A stretch of 52,262 bases of DNA, taken from Thermaceae bacterium. GTDB lineage: Bacteria; Deinococcota; Deinococci; Deinococcales; Thermaceae. The notes under the pieces are model-generated. The model was not told the DNA's origin, made no database searches, and saw nothing but the letters and a program-made list of their open reading frames with translations. Positions within the stretch are counted from its first letter, which is position 1; each line of letters starts with the position of its first letter. The position numbers and the translations under genes are program-made. The stretch is from assembly GCA_015478585.1 (NCBI GenBank), contig JADMIM010000017.1:1-52262 (forward strand), in the 5' to 3' direction. Positions 26,734-36,374 of this stretch are shown piece by piece.

Positions 26734-26742
26734 AGGGGAAAT

Positions 26743-27930
26743 ATGTCCGACACCACAAAGCGACCGAGAAAAATACGACTGGGTATAGTCGGAGGTGGGG
26801 CAGGCTCGAATATCGGCGAGGCCCACCGCTATGCAGCCCGCTTGGATGACCGCTATCGCTTGGTGACAGGGGTATTCGCCTCGACTGCCGAGCGTAGCCG
26901 TGAGTTTGCCGCCGGTCTGGGAATTGCCTCTGATCGCCAATACGCAAGCTGGCAAGAAATGGCAGAGAAAGAGTCTCAGCGCCCAGATGGCCTCGAGGTA
27001 GTGAGCATCCTGACTCCCAACAACAGCCACCATGCCATTGCCAAGGGGTTCTTGCAGCACGGTATCCATGTCATCTGCGACAAACCCCTGACTACCGAAT
27101 TGAGCGATGCCCTCGAGTTGGTGCGCCTGACCCGTGAAACGGAGCGGATGTTTGGGGTGACTTACAACTACACCGGCTACCCCATGGTGCGGCAGGCTAA
27201 AGCCATGATCCAAGCCGGTGAGTTGGGGGAAATTCGGCTGGTACAAGTCGAGCATGCCTCGGGTTGGGCCTCGACACTGCTTGAGGCCCAGGGTCACAAA
27301 CAGGCTGTCTGGCGTACCACTCCGGCCATTGCAGGCAAGTCCAGTGTGGTAGGCGACCTGGGAACCCATGCCCATCATTTAGCCCGCTTCGTGAGTGGTC
27401 TGGAAATTACCCAGCTTTCGGCTGAGCTTTCCACCATGGTTCCGGGTCGCCAAAGCGACGACAACGCCCATATCAAGCTGCGCTTCAGCAATGGAGCGCG
27501 GGGGTTGTTGTGGGCCAGCATGGTAGCCACAGGCAACCTCCACGGGCAGCGTATCCGGGTCTATGGTGAGAAGGGTAGCCTCGAGTGGGTGCAGGAAAAT
27601 CCCAACGACCTGTGGGTTCGCTGGGGTACGGGGCGACAAGAAACCTACTCGCGTGGTTTTGACTGGCTGGCTCTCGAGGCGCAGCAGTCCTCGAGGCTGT
27701 GGCCCGGTCATCCCGAGGGCTTTCTCGAGGCTTTCGCCAACCTCTATGGCGAAATCGCCGATGCGATCATCGCCCACGGGGATGGTGGCAGGCCTTTTTC
27801 CTATCCCTTTCCTACGGTTTGGGACGGGGCATTGGGGGTGCGCTTTGTGGATGCAGCAGTCGAATCACATAGCAAGGACGGCGCATGGGTGAATGCTACC
27901 CTGGAGCCGGAGAAAGAGAGGTTTCAATGA
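26743..27930 (+). CDS. Gfo/Idh/MocA-family oxidoreductase (first of three)
   Basis: NAD(P)-dependent sugar or cyclitol dehydrogenase, 395 residues. The Rossmann loop is [19 protein letters not shown] (about 11-29, the longer variant found in some inositol and sugar dehydrogenases), the catalytic lysine lies in CDKPLTTE (about 112-119), and [13 protein letters not shown] (about 205) carries the conserved catalytic-site histidine. It begins 9 bp after the TIM-barrel gene (with a GAGGGG ribosome site) and overlaps the next dehydrogenase by ATGA, so it is co-translated. Substrate unknown. Confidence 0.9.
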   Translation: MSDTTKRPRKIRLGIVGGGAGSNIGEAHRYAARLDDRYRLVTGVFASTAERSREFAAGLGIASDRQYASWQEMAEKESQRPDGLEVVSILTPNNSHHAIAKGFLQHGIHVICDKPLTTELSDALELVRLTRETERMFGVTYNYTGYPMVRQAKAMIQAGELGEIRLVQVEHASGWASTLLEAQGHKQAVWRTTPAIAGKSSVVGDLGTHAHHLARFVSGLEITQLSAELSTMVPGRQSDDNAHIKLRFSNGARGLLWASMVATGNLHGQRIRVYGEKGSLEWVQENPNDLWVRWGTGRQETYSRGFDWLALEAQQSSRLWPGHPEGFLEAFANLYGEIADAIIAHGDGGRPFSYPFPTVWDGALGVRFVDAAVESHSKDGAWVNATLEPEKERFQ

Positions 27931-28946
27931 TCAAGTTCGCCCTATTTGGCGCTGGCTTTATCGGCAATGTTCATGGTCGCAACATTGCCGCTCATCCCAA
28001 GGCCCAGCTCAGCTATGTTTTCGACGTGAACCAACATAGTGCTCAGGCCCTGGCCTCGAGCCTGGGCGCAGCCGTAGCCCACAGCCCTGAGGAAATCTGG
28101 AACTCCAACGTGGACGCGGTGCTGATTGCCTCTTCAACCAACACCCATGCCGATTTGCTCGAGGCCGCCATCCGCGCAGGCAAACCGGTTTTCTGCGAGA
28201 AACCTATTGACCTCAACATCGAGCGGGTCAAAGGAGTAGTGCAACTCGCGCAGGATCATCCAGTACCCATCCTGGTGGGCTTTAGCCGCCGCTTTGATGC
28301 CAACCACTTAGGGGTGCTCGAAGCAGTTCGAAGTGAAACCATTGGCAAACTCGAGATACTGCACCTGACCTCCCGTGGCCCTACCCCGCCGCCGATCAGC
28401 TATGTCAAGGTTTCGGGGGGGCAATTACGCGATCAGACCATCCATTTTTTCGACCTGGCCTGCTGGATTGCTGGGGAAGCTCCGCTCGAGGTCTACGCTA
28501 GCGGAGCGGCCCTGGTAGACCCCGCTATCGGTGAGGCCGGGGATGTGGACACTTCGCTGGTGATCCTCAAGATGCCCAGCGGTGCCTTCGTTCATATTGA
28601 CAGCAGCCGCCGTACCGGCTACGGCTATGATGAGCGCATCGAAGCCTTTGGTTCACAGGGCTTGGTGGAATCCCAGCGCAAGCCCACCGGTGAGGTAGTC
28701 CTGTACAAAGGCCAGCAGAAGACCTCCAACGGGCTACATGCAGGCTGGTTCGAGCGCATGGAGCCTACCTTCATGCTGGCGTTAGATGCTTTCGTGTGCT
28801 CCCTCGAGGGCCAAACCAGTCCTTATCCCAATCTGTTGGATGGTTTGCAGGCCCAATTGATTGCCGAGGCTGCAGCGCAGTCTCTCCAGACCAACCGGCC
28901 CGTCAAGGTCGAGTATTGGCTGCCCTCTACCCCGGCGCTTTCGTGA
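27927..28946 (+). CDS. Gfo/Idh/MocA-family dehydrogenase, inositol 2-dehydrogenase-like
   Basis: 339 residues from ATG 27927, which overlaps the TGA of the previous gene; GAGAGG is just upstream. The Rossmann loop is [12 protein letters not shown] (6-17), with Asp33 at the end of strand 2 favouring NAD over NADP. The catalytic block is CEKPIDL (90-96) and [16 protein letters not shown] carries the catalytic Asp/His pair. The overall pattern is close to IolG, which oxidises myo-inositol to scyllo-inosose, but relatives act on other cyclitols and sugars. Together with the IolE-like fragment at the end of the operon it is the best hint that the operon handles an inositol-like compound. Confidence 0.9.
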   Translation: MIKFALFGAGFIGNVHGRNIAAHPKAQLSYVFDVNQHSAQALASSLGAAVAHSPEEIWNSNVDAVLIASSTNTHADLLEAAIRAGKPVFCEKPIDLNIERVKGVVQLAQDHPVPILVGFSRRFDANHLGVLEAVRSETIGKLEILHLTSRGPTPPPISYVKVSGGQLRDQTIHFFDLACWIAGEAPLEVYASGAALVDPAIGEAGDVDTSLVILKMPSGAFVHIDSSRRTGYGYDERIEAFGSQGLVESQRKPTGEVVLYKGQQKTSNGLHAGWFERMEPTFMLALDAFVCSLEGQTSPYPNLLDGLQAQLIAEAAAQSLQTNRPVKVEYWLPSTPALS

Positions 28947-29015
28947 AAAGAGGCTGGAGAATATAAGGGTAAAGACAACTGTTGGGCCTTTATCCTAGTG
29001 AAAGGAGCAAAAACC

Positions 29016-30215
29016 ATGCCCCGAACCATTGGAGTCGGTGTCATCGGTATGGGTTGGATGGGTGAAGTCCATAGCCGCTCATACCGCGCAATCCAGGATC
29101 GTTTTGCTGAAAGTGGTATTCAGCCCCGGCTGGTGGTGTGTTCGGACTCGGTAGAAGCCAGAGCCCAGGCTGCTCAGAAGCGCTTTGGCTACGAAAGCTA
29201 TACCACCCAGTGGCAGCAGGTGATGGTCAATCCGGCTGTGGAAGCCGTCAACATAACCGCACCTAACGGGATACACCTCGAGATGGTGCGTGAAGCCGTC
29301 AAGGCGGGCAAGCACGTACTGTGTGAAAAGCCCGTGGGTAAAGACCCTACCGAAACTCTTGCTGCCGTCGAGGCCACCCAACAAGCTGGGGTCTTGACCT
29401 TCGTTGGCTATAACTATCGCTGGGCTCCGCTGGTGCAATATGCCAGAGACCTGATTGCCGAGGGCAAGTTAGGCCAGATTACCCACTATCATGGGCGCTT
29501 CCTCAATGGCTATGCCGGTGACCCCAACGGTCTGCTATCTTGGCGCTTCGAGAAAGAGCACGGCCTGGGAACCTTGGGCGACCTGATGTCCCACGTTATA
29601 GATATGGCTCACATGTTGACAGGGTCGATCACCCGCGTGACCAGCGACAAAGAAATTTTCATCCGTGAACGCCCCATTCCCGAACCTGGTAGCGGAACCC
29701 ACTATGACAAGGGTCGTGCCGATGCCCGCAAAGGCAAGGTGACCAACGAAGACTACGTGAGTGCCCTAGTACACTTTGCCAGTGGAACCAGGGGAATTCT
29801 CGAGGCTTGTCGTGTTATCAACGGTAGCAAGTGCGATATGTCTTTCGAGGTGCATGGAACCAAAGGGGCACTCAAGTGGAACATGGAGCGCATGAACGAA
29901 TTGCAGCTTCAATGGCGTAACGACCAAAATCCCGCTGAGGATGCCTATCTCACCTTGCAAAGTGGCCCCGCTCACCCCTATCACCTGCACTTTAACCCGG
30001 CTTGGGCACTTAACTTGGGCTATGACGATCTCAAGGTGATCGAAGCTTACAACTTTCTCTCCTCCATCGTAAACCAAAAGCAGGGTGAGCCAGGTTTCGC
30101 CGAGGCTCGAGCAGTTGCAGAGGTTCAACAAGCCATGATCCGCTCCTGGGATTCGGGGCGCTGGGAGCGGGTCGAGGGCAGATTGAAAACTCCCTCCCAG
30201 CAGGACACCCGATGA
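29016..30215 (+). CDS. Gfo/Idh/MocA-family oxidoreductase (third of three)
   Basis: 399 residues from ATG 29016, with AAGGAG 9 nt before it. The Rossmann loop is [18 protein letters not shown], the catalytic block CEKPVGKD (about 105-112), and [17 protein letters not shown] provides the histidine region. It has the C-terminal extension ([25 protein letters not shown]) of larger cyclitol and glycoside dehydrogenases. It overlaps the start of the IolE-like fragment by ATGA. Three divergent members in one operon suggest successive or parallel redox steps, for example oxidation and re-reduction at different carbons. Confidence 0.9.
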   Translation: MPRTIGVGVIGMGWMGEVHSRSYRAIQDRFAESGIQPRLVVCSDSVEARAQAAQKRFGYESYTTQWQQVMVNPAVEAVNITAPNGIHLEMVREAVKAGKHVLCEKPVGKDPTETLAAVEATQQAGVLTFVGYNYRWAPLVQYARDLIAEGKLGQITHYHGRFLNGYAGDPNGLLSWRFEKEHGLGTLGDLMSHVIDMAHMLTGSITRVTSDKEIFIRERPIPEPGSGTHYDKGRADARKGKVTNEDYVSALVHFASGTRGILEACRVINGSKCDMSFEVHGTKGALKWNMERMNELQLQWRNDQNPAEDAYLTLQSGPAHPYHLHFNPAWALNLGYDDLKVIEAYNFLSSIVNQKQGEPGFAEARAVAEVQQAMIRSWDSGRWERVEGRLKTPSQQDTR

Positions 30216-30440
30216 TCCGCATCCCTAATGCCCTCTGCTCTTGGGGGGTAATTGAAAATGTCTCGGGTGAGCGTGGCGGCTACGTCCAGGTGCTTGACGA
30301 AAAGCAGCAAACCGGCTATGCCGGAACCGAGTTGGGGGATTGGGGATTTATGCCTACTGACCCTCAGCGGTTGCGCCAGGAACTCGAAAGCCGAAGTCTG
30401 GGGTTGCTGGCTTCCTGGGTCAGCGTGGCCCTCCATGATC
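30212..30440 (+). pseudogene. 5' fragment of an IolE/sugar isomerase-type TIM-barrel gene
   Basis: The first 75 or so residues are well preserved: [14 protein letters not shown], then [20 protein letters not shown] and a [12 protein letters not shown] block, as in inosose dehydratase (IolE)-like proteins of about 290 residues. After VALHD the family similarity stops abruptly, because a transposase fragment in another frame follows. The start overlaps the previous gene by ATGA, so it was the last gene of the operon before truncation. Confidence 0.82.
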
Positions 30441-30662
30441 TACAGCGCCCATGTGCTCACCCTTTCGGACAGGGAGTGGGACTGCCCGGAGTGCGGCAGG
30501 CACCACGACCGGGACGAACTGGCCTCAAACCACATCAAAAGGTTTGCGTACCGCAAACCAAATACATCGGTGGACAACCGAAGTGAGGTTGGGGAGGTGT
30601 CGGCGTGAAGGCCGAACCGTCGAACCAAGAATCCCACGCGCTTCAGCGCTGGGATTGTCAAT
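30441..30662 (+). mobile_element. IS200/IS605-family remnant: TnpB C-terminus and right end
   Basis: In the frame ending at 30608 the sequence gives [20 protein letters not shown] then [13 protein letters not shown], the C-terminal zinc-finger and RuvC-end segment of TnpB. About 20 bp later a subterminal hairpin, AATCCCA ... TGGGATT (30631-30657), and TCAA (30659-30662) match an IS605-type right end, which is also the 3' part of an omega-RNA. The left part of the element, tnpA and most of tnpB are missing. The remnant joins a broken polyol gene to a broken toxin gene. Confidence 0.8.
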
Positions 30663-30775
30663 CTGTAAACGCGCCACAAGTTTGTCGTAATCCGCGTGCG
30701 AACCCACCCAAAACCAGATAATCGTCTCGCCTTCCATCACCCCGACCACCCTGTAGAGGTCATGGTTCTTCGGGC
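30663..30775 (-). pseudogene. Fragment of a RelE/ParE-like toxin gene
   Basis: On the minus strand, after the antitoxin stop, a different frame reads SSPKNHDLYRVVGVMEGETI then IWFWVGSHADYDKLVARL. This is the end of a RelE/ParE-type toxin (core strands YRVVGVMEG and the final WVGSHADYDKL). Its N-terminal part is absent, and the 3' end runs into the IS605 right end without a stop of its own. Nothing functional should be made. Confidence 0.6.
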
Positions 30776-31017
30776 TCGAGCGGTTTGGTTTTCTCGGCGC
30801 GATGTTCGGCTAGAGCCTTCTCAGCCATCTGCTGCAAAACATCTGCTGAGTCGGCAAACTGCCGATCCCACAAGGCTTCGTCAAGCGCTTCCAGGTCGGC
30901 TTCTTCTACGTAACTGCCGGAGTAAACCTGTAAAAACCGTGCGTAATCAATCAGTTGAGCTACCCGTTCAGGCGGTAAGCTACGAACGATTTTTAAAAGT
31001 TTCTTTTCGTCAGCCAC
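30760..31017 (-). CDS. Antitoxin-like small protein
   Basis: 85 residues, GTG start at 31017. It begins with a short helical part (KLLKIVRSLPPERVAQLIDY) as in DUF2281-like antitoxins, followed by an acidic tail rich in Glu and Ala. It directly precedes a RelE/ParE-like toxin fragment on the same strand, the usual antitoxin-first order. If correct, it is an orphan antitoxin left after destruction of the toxin by the IS605 event. Confidence 0.6.
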   Translation of the reverse strand: MADEKKLLKIVRSLPPERVAQLIDYARFLQVYSGSYVEEADLEALDEALWDRQFADSADVLQQMAEKALAEHRAEKTKPLEPEEP

Positions 31018-31138
31018 TGCGGAAATAAACCTAGTGTAGCGAACTAGCGAGGGACGGCTTCGAGCCCCTACCTGAACTGAATTGCTGAGGCGCTGCCTCC
31101 TGCTCAGGGGTTATCACCCCACCTGCGCGGAAGTCGGG

Positions 31139-31144
31139 TAGCCT
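31139..31144 (+). promoter_or_regulatory. -10 box of the exported-protein gene (leaderless)
   Basis: TAGCCT ends 6 nt before GTG 31151. No Shine-Dalgarno separates them except the overlapping AGGGG, so either leaderless or very short-leader initiation is possible. Confidence 0.45.
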
Positions 31145-31150
31145 GTAGGG

Positions 31151-31858
31151 GTGAATGTTCGGGTTAGTGTCTTTGTTGGTACCTTTTTGGCCTTGGCCTT
31201 AGCCCAGGTGGAACCTGGTGCTGCACAGCTTCTCGACCGGGCTCGAGCCGCCCTGGGAGGTGCGCTCGCCAGCATCCGCACCTATCAAGAAACCGCTACT
31301 TTGACCACCTACAACACCGGTCAGGCCGAAAATACCCTAACCGTAGTCTCCTACGTAGATTTTGCCGCAGAACGCCTGCGCATCGAATACCGCGACGACC
31401 AAACCCTGATTCAGGTGATCCAGCTTGCCCCACACAAATCCCAGAGCTGGAGCGCTCAAAATGGAACCAAAGCCCTGGGAGCCGACCTGGCTCGAGACCT
31501 CCACGATGGGCTCTACCAAAACTGGTACGGCCTGCGGCTGGGCGCAAACGGGAGGGAGCGCGCCAAGCTGGAGGGAGCGCGCACCTTCGCCGACGTGCGG
31601 GGCCAAGCCGTCGCGGTAACTACTCGAGGAGCCAAAACCACCTATTTGTTCGATGCCCAGGCTCGCCTGTTAGCCGAACGCTACCAAAGCAGCCAGGGTC
31701 GCAACACGATCGTCTACGGCGATTTGAAGCCGGTAGGGGGCATTCTGATTCCCTTCCAGGCCAGAATATATGCCGATGGCACACTGTTCGCCGAAGCCAA
31801 GGTCAAGGAGGCTAAGGTCAACCCCATCTTGACGCAAGATGTCTGGAAAATGCCCTGA
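31151..31858 (+). CDS. Exported protein, LolA/LppX-like beta-sheet fold (tentative)
   Basis: 235 residues with a signal peptide (VFVGTFLALALAQ, cleavage near residue 19). The mature part is a run of beta-strands (YQETATLTTYNTGQAENTL, VSYVDFAAERLRIEYRDD, AVAVTTRGAKTTYLFDAQ) with one helix after the signal peptide, the general shape of LolA-type lipoprotein carriers and outer membrane lipoprotein-sorting proteins. This is a fold-level impression only. A 15-bp stretch GGAGGGAGCGCGCCA-like is repeated at 31550-31582. Function unknown. Confidence 0.75.
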   Translation: MNVRVSVFVGTFLALALAQVEPGAAQLLDRARAALGGALASIRTYQETATLTTYNTGQAENTLTVVSYVDFAAERLRIEYRDDQTLIQVIQLAPHKSQSWSAQNGTKALGADLARDLHDGLYQNWYGLRLGANGRERAKLEGARTFADVRGQAVAVTTRGAKTTYLFDAQARLLAERYQSSQGRNTIVYGDLKPVGGILIPFQARIYADGTLFAEAKVKEAKVNPILTQDVWKMP

Positions 31859-31869
31859 GCCCAATTTCT

Positions 31870-32514
31870 TCAATCGGGTTCAAAAAGTGCTGTTCCCACC
31901 CGCACCAGCGTGGCTCCCTCCTCTACGGCCACCTCGAAATCGCCGGACATCCCCATGCTGCGCTCCTTGAGGCCGAGGTCATCGGTCAGGCTGGAAAGTT
32001 GGGCAAAGACGGGGCGCACGGTTTGGGGCTGGGAGGTGTAGGGAGCAATGGTCATCAAGCCCCGCACCTCGAGCCCTTCCATCTCGCGCATCTGGGCCAC
32101 CGCCTCAGCCAGTTCCTGCTGCAAAAACCCGTGCTTTTGCAGCTCGAGGCTCAGGTTTACCTCGACCAGCACGGGCTGAATCTTGCCAACCTGGAGGGCT
32201 TTGCGAGCCAGCATCTGGGCCAAGGGCAGGGAATCTACCGAATGAATCAGATCGAAAGACACCGCAAACCTGGCCTTGTTGCGCTGCAAGGGGCCGATAA
32301 AATGCCACTCTATACCCTGCAGCAGCTCCATTTTGGGCAGAGCTTCTTGAATCCTGGACTCGCCCAGGGGAAAGTTGCCAAAAGCCAGCACCCGTTCGCG
32401 GATTTCCTCGAGGGTGTGCCCCTTCGTAACCGCCACCAAGCGCACCTCCGACGGGCTTCTTCGGGCTCTGAGGCAGGCCGCCTGGATACGGTCTAAAACG
32501 CGCTGAATTCCCAT
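31870..32514 (-). CDS. yggS: YggS/PROSC-family PLP homeostasis protein
   Basis: PLP-binding protein involved in pyridoxal-phosphate homeostasis, with no known catalytic reaction. The 214 residues are a single TIM barrel of the alanine-racemase fold. The PLP lysine lies in RLVAVTKGH (about 25-33), and the family blocks WHFIGPLQRNK (about 70-80), HSVDSL, VNLSLELQKHGF and LSSLTDDLGLKERSMGMSGDF are clear; GLMTIAPYT is also typical. It ends 25 bp after punA on the same strand, suggesting co-transcription from the punA promoter. Confidence 0.95.
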   Translation of the reverse strand: MGIQRVLDRIQAACLRARRSPSEVRLVAVTKGHTLEEIRERVLAFGNFPLGESRIQEALPKMELLQGIEWHFIGPLQRNKARFAVSFDLIHSVDSLPLAQMLARKALQVGKIQPVLVEVNLSLELQKHGFLQQELAEAVAQMREMEGLEVRGLMTIAPYTSQPQTVRPVFAQLSSLTDDLGLKERSMGMSGDFEVAVEEGATLVRVGTALFEPD

Positions 32515-32539
32515 AACTAAGGCTCAATCCCCCACCTTT

Positions 32540-33367
32540 CTAGCTTCGCAGGGCAGCTAAAATGCCCCGCACGAACTTGCGAAACTGCACCCCGCCCCTG
32601 GCCGCAACTTCCAGCACTTCCTGCTCGGTGGCGTGGTGGTCACGCTCGGGAATAGCCAGGTCGGTGATGCTCGAGAGCCCCAACACCCTCACCCCCAGGT
32701 GGCGCAGGGCAATCACCTCGGGCACGGTGGACATCCCGATGGCATCCGCCCCAATGTTGCGCAGAACCCGTAGTTCGGCCCGGCTGGCAAATTGCGGCCC
32801 CGGCCACCAGGCATATACTCCCTCGCGCAAAATGAAATCCTGGCTCCTGGCTACGGTGTGGGCCAGGCGGCGTAGCTCGAGGTCGTAAGCATCGAAAGTT
32901 ACTGGAAAGCGCGGCCCCAGGCGCTCGTCGTTGGGGCCAGTCAGCGGGGAGAGCCCGGCATAGTTGATGTAATCGCTGTGCAGCATGAGTTCACCAGCAT
33001 TCCAATTGGGATTGAGGCCCCCCGCCGCCGAGCTGATCAGGAAAGTTCTGGCCCCCAGAAAAACCCCCATCCGCACGGGAAACGCCGCCTGGGCAGGGGT
33101 ATATCCCTCGTAACAGTGAACTCGACCCTTGTAGGCCAGCACCTTCTGGCCCTCGAGCCGCCCCAGAATCAACCGTCCTTCGTGACCGGGTGCAGTCGAG
33201 CGGGGAAAGTGCGGCAGGTCGGCGTAGGGAAAGCTCGCCACCGCCTCGATTTCTTCGGCCAGCGGCCCCAGGCCCGAGCCCAGCACGATGCCAACCTGGG
33301 GTACGAGGTCGGTTCGGGACTGGATGAACTTCACGGTTTCTTGAATTTGCTCGTAGGTAGCGCTCAT
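32540..33367 (-). CDS. punA: Purine nucleoside phosphorylase, trimeric type (PunA)
   Basis: Cleaves inosine and guanosine (6-oxopurines) with phosphate. 275 residues. Visible blocks: GIVLGSGLGPLAEEIE (about 26-41), phosphate site in RSTAPGHEGRLILG (about 56-69), VHCYEGYTP (about 83-91), SSAAGGLNP (about 112-120), and purine site GPQFASRAELRVLRNIGADAIGMSTVPE (about 190-217). The His/Glu choices fit an inosine/guanosine enzyme. It complements the DeoD-type enzyme at 20479-21201. TATTAT lies 6 nt before the ATG on the minus strand, so its message is probably leaderless; yggS follows. Confidence 0.95.
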   Translation of the reverse strand: MSATYEQIQETVKFIQSRTDLVPQVGIVLGSGLGPLAEEIEAVASFPYADLPHFPRSTAPGHEGRLILGRLEGQKVLAYKGRVHCYEGYTPAQAAFPVRMGVFLGARTFLISSAAGGLNPNWNAGELMLHSDYINYAGLSPLTGPNDERLGPRFPVTFDAYDLELRRLAHTVARSQDFILREGVYAWWPGPQFASRAELRVLRNIGADAIGMSTVPEVIALRHLGVRVLGLSSITDLAIPERDHHATEQEVLEVAARGGVQFRKFVRGILAALRS

Positions 33368-33373
33368 GGGCTA

Positions 33374-33379
33374 ATAATA
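33374..33379 (-). promoter_or_regulatory. -10 box of punA-yggS (leaderless)
   Basis: On the minus strand TATTAT is followed by six bases and the ATG of punA. No Shine-Dalgarno is present. Confidence 0.6.
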
Positions 33380-33589
33380 CGGGGTAGCCAGCCATGAGCT
33401 GAGGGCAAAAACAAGAATCCACCTTGCTGCCTAGCTCGAGCCCCTGCCACGAACATCTCTAGGAGAAGTTTTTATTGCCGAGGGATAAACCATCCCACAG
33501 GCGGAGTGATGGTGGGAAGCGTACCTTGTACAATCAACAGGCTATGCTGCCCCACTGTGCCTCTCACACCGAGTTCACCGGAGTTCAAT

Positions 33590-36046
33590 ATGGTTGAAGC
33601 CATGAAGCGATTATCTCCGCTGCTACTAATGTTTTGCTTTGTCTTCGCAGCGCCGATTCAGGAAGTCGAAGTGCGCGGGGCTGACACCGTGCTACAAGCC
33701 CTGGCCCGTATTGCCTTGCCTTTTGGCCTGGGCGACGAGCCAGGAGATTTGCAGCAGGCTAAGGCTGCGGTGCTTGCCACCGGATATTTCAAGGATGTCA
33801 AGGTCAGCCTGGACGGGCAGAAGTTGGTGGTAGAAGTCACGCCCAATCCTTCGATCAGCAAGGTTTCGGTGACTTCCAAGGCTTTCCCCGAGGCTGCCGT
33901 ACTCAAGTACCTCGAGACCGAGCAAGCCATCGGTATAGGCTCGACCTTCAACGCCAAAAAAGCTACCGAGGCCGCCACCGCCCTGGGCCAGATTTACCGT
34001 AGCCAGGGCTTTCCGTTCATCCCCCAAATCACCCCCGAGGCCAAAGACACCCCCAAAGGGGTAGAGCTGACCTTCAACGTCAACGAAAGCCCCGAGGTCA
34101 AGAAGGTCGAAGTAGCCGACCCCACCTATCTTCCCAAAGACAAGCTCGAGCCCCTGCTCCAGAACATCCCTGATAGCGGCAAGTTCAGCTTCGAGCGCTT
34201 CCGCAATGTGGTGCAACAAGTGGGCGAAATCTACGCCAACGCGGGCTTCCGGGGCAGCGGAATAGACCTAGCCAAGACTGCCCTCGAGGGCGGTACGCTC
34301 AAAATCGCCTTCAACGAACTCAGAATTGCCGAGATCAACGCCACCGACTTGGACATAAGTCCGCTGGGCCTGAAGGTGGGCGACCCTTTCAATGTGGATA
34401 AGATTCTCGACGGAATCAACGCTCTTTCCAAGAAAATCAGCCGGGTGGTCAACTTCACGCCCGAGCGGGTCGGCGACAATGGGGTGCGGCTCAACTTCCA
34501 GGCCGGAGCACAGCGCTACGGAGCGATTAGCAAGGTGGTGATCGAAGGCAATACGGTTCTCTCGAGCGATAAACTCTTGCCTACCCTGCGCCTCCAGCCG
34601 GGCGACGAATACAACCCGGCCCTGGCCCAAGAAGACTTTGCCCGTATCCTGCGCCAATACCGTGACGCAGGCTTCGACTTGGTGCAGCAACCCGATATCA
34701 ACTTCCAAGACGGGGTATATACCTTGCGCATCCACGAGTTGCGCATCGCGGGCTACAAAATTGACCCACCCCTCTCCCGCACTCAGCCCGAGGTGGTGTT
34801 GCGCGAGCTACCCAAGTCCGGAACCCTGCTCTCGGTGCCTGTGCTGCGCCAGGGCATCTCCAATTTGCTGCGCACTGGTCTGTTCTCCGAACCTCCCAAC
34901 GTCACCTTCCAGGGCACCAACCAACCCGGTGAAGTAACGGTGGTACTGAGCCTCAAGGAAGCCCGCACCGGAACTTTCCAACCCGCTATTGGCTGGAGCA
35001 GCACTACCGGCTGGGAGGGTAGCTTCGGGGTCAACGACACCAACTTGTGGGGTCTGGCCCACCAATACAACATCACCGTGGGAGCCAACCCCAACGCCAC
35101 CGGGCAGGTTTTCAACTTTAGTGCTTCCTACACGATTCCCTGGCTCTATACCGATTTTGCTGACCTAAAGGATGTCAAAACCTCACTGAGCTTCGGGATT
35201 TACAGCACCATCACCCCCAATATCGCGCTCTACAACATCACCAACACCAATACCGGTTGGCAGTACACCGAGCGGCGCACCGGGGCACGCATTAACGTGA
35301 GCCGCCCCTGGTCGGCCAGCCTGCCCAAGCTGATCGTGGGAGCAGGGTTGGGCTATGAATACGTGACCGAATACTTACAGTCGCGCTCCGACATCCAGAT
35401 CGGTCAACCTTTCCAGAATCAGGCCCAGGCGCTGATGCCCATCAACTTCGGCAACCTCAGCCTCAATCTCTCCGCCAGCTATAGCGACCTCGACCGCCCC
35501 GACTTCCCCACCCAGGGCTTCTCGGTGGGTCTGAGCACCGGCTACGGTATCAGCTTCCCCAGTGGAAGTTCGCCTACTCAGTACGTGCCGGTGGTCATAA
35601 CCGGCAAGACCTATTTCCGCCTGGACGAAGCCGCCCGACAGGCCATCGGAGTGCGGCTCTCGCTGGGAACTATTTTCGGCACCCCGCAGGACAGCCAGAA
35701 GTTTAGTTTGGGGGGCAACAGCAGCGACATCACCACCTTGCGTGGCTACGACTCCCGCTTCCTGGACAAAGGAACCACCCTGTTTTCGGGGACTGTCGAA
35801 TATGGCTACAATTTCGGGTTGAACCAAAACGGTGGAACCAATGTGTATGGCTTTATCTTCACCGATTTTGGTCGTCTTTGGCCCGCCATTACTCAGCCTG
35901 ATGCATTCTATGTTGGAGCTGGCGTTGGCGTGCAAGTCAACCTGGATTTGTTGGGTGCGGTGTTGCCGCCAATTCGAGTTGACTACGGCTTCAGCCAGCG
36001 TAACCCTACCGGAAAGTTTAGCCTGCGCCTGGGATTGTCCTACTAG
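33590..36046 (+). CDS. bamA: BamA/Omp85-family outer membrane protein assembly factor
   Basis: Central component for folding beta-barrel proteins into the outer membrane. 818 residues from ATG 33590 (GGAG 6 nt upstream); the frame is open to 33506, but a signal peptide (KRLSPLLLMFCFVFAAP) begins only after this start. Several POTRA domains occupy about residues 25-470 (for example VEVRGADTVLQALARIALPF and KVVIEGNTVLSSDKLLPTL). The C-terminal surface-antigen barrel contains a LRGYD motif (FSLGGNSSDITTLRGYDSRF, about 705-725) and ends in a strand with a C-terminal aromatic residue (LRLGLSY). A MITE-like element begins on its TAG stop codon. Confidence 0.95.
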   Translation: MVEAMKRLSPLLLMFCFVFAAPIQEVEVRGADTVLQALARIALPFGLGDEPGDLQQAKAAVLATGYFKDVKVSLDGQKLVVEVTPNPSISKVSVTSKAFPEAAVLKYLETEQAIGIGSTFNAKKATEAATALGQIYRSQGFPFIPQITPEAKDTPKGVELTFNVNESPEVKKVEVADPTYLPKDKLEPLLQNIPDSGKFSFERFRNVVQQVGEIYANAGFRGSGIDLAKTALEGGTLKIAFNELRIAEINATDLDISPLGLKVGDPFNVDKILDGINALSKKISRVVNFTPERVGDNGVRLNFQAGAQRYGAISKVVIEGNTVLSSDKLLPTLRLQPGDEYNPALAQEDFARILRQYRDAGFDLVQQPDINFQDGVYTLRIHELRIAGYKIDPPLSRTQPEVVLRELPKSGTLLSVPVLRQGISNLLRTGLFSEPPNVTFQGTNQPGEVTVVLSLKEARTGTFQPAIGWSSTTGWEGSFGVNDTNLWGLAHQYNITVGANPNATGQVFNFSASYTIPWLYTDFADLKDVKTSLSFGIYSTITPNIALYNITNTNTGWQYTERRTGARINVSRPWSASLPKLIVGAGLGYEYVTEYLQSRSDIQIGQPFQNQAQALMPINFGNLSLNLSASYSDLDRPDFPTQGFSVGLSTGYGISFPSGSSPTQYVPVVITGKTYFRLDEAARQAIGVRLSLGTIFGTPQDSQKFSLGGNSSDITTLRGYDSRFLDKGTTLFSGTVEYGYNFGLNQNGGTNVYGFIFTDFGRLWPAITQPDAFYVGAGVGVQVNLDLLGAVLPPIRVDYGFSQRNPTGKFSLRLGLSY

Positions 36047-36119
36047 AGCGGTTTTCGCAAAGAACCTTGGGATAGCCTGGGCCTATTGACTGGGCTCATC
36101 TAAGCAGAGAGCCGCGATA
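36044..36119 (+). repeat. MITE-like element, subfamily B, copy 1, on the bamA stop codon
   Basis: 76 bp from TA to TA, with GAGCGGTTTTCGCAAAGAAC at the left end and AGAGCCGCGA at the right end. The left TA is the first two bases of the bamA TAG stop. The remainder of the 328-bp spacer up to 36374 holds no other recognised feature. Confidence 0.85.
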
Positions 36120-36374
36120 GGGCAGTTTGCATAAGCATCACGCTGCGTAGCTTACGACCTACACAATAAATTACTGCACACCGTGGGCGCAGTCATCACG
36201 CAAATCGCGACCAGTATCCCTAAATCTGACTGCGACGTGGCGCTACTGATACGGGCAGCTCGAGGGTTTGGCAAATAAATGTCCTGGACGTGGCGATACT
36301 CGGCTTGCGAGACATGGGTCGCATTTGCTATAAACCACGCAGGGGCTGGTTTTCGAGTGATAAGGTAATTTCCA

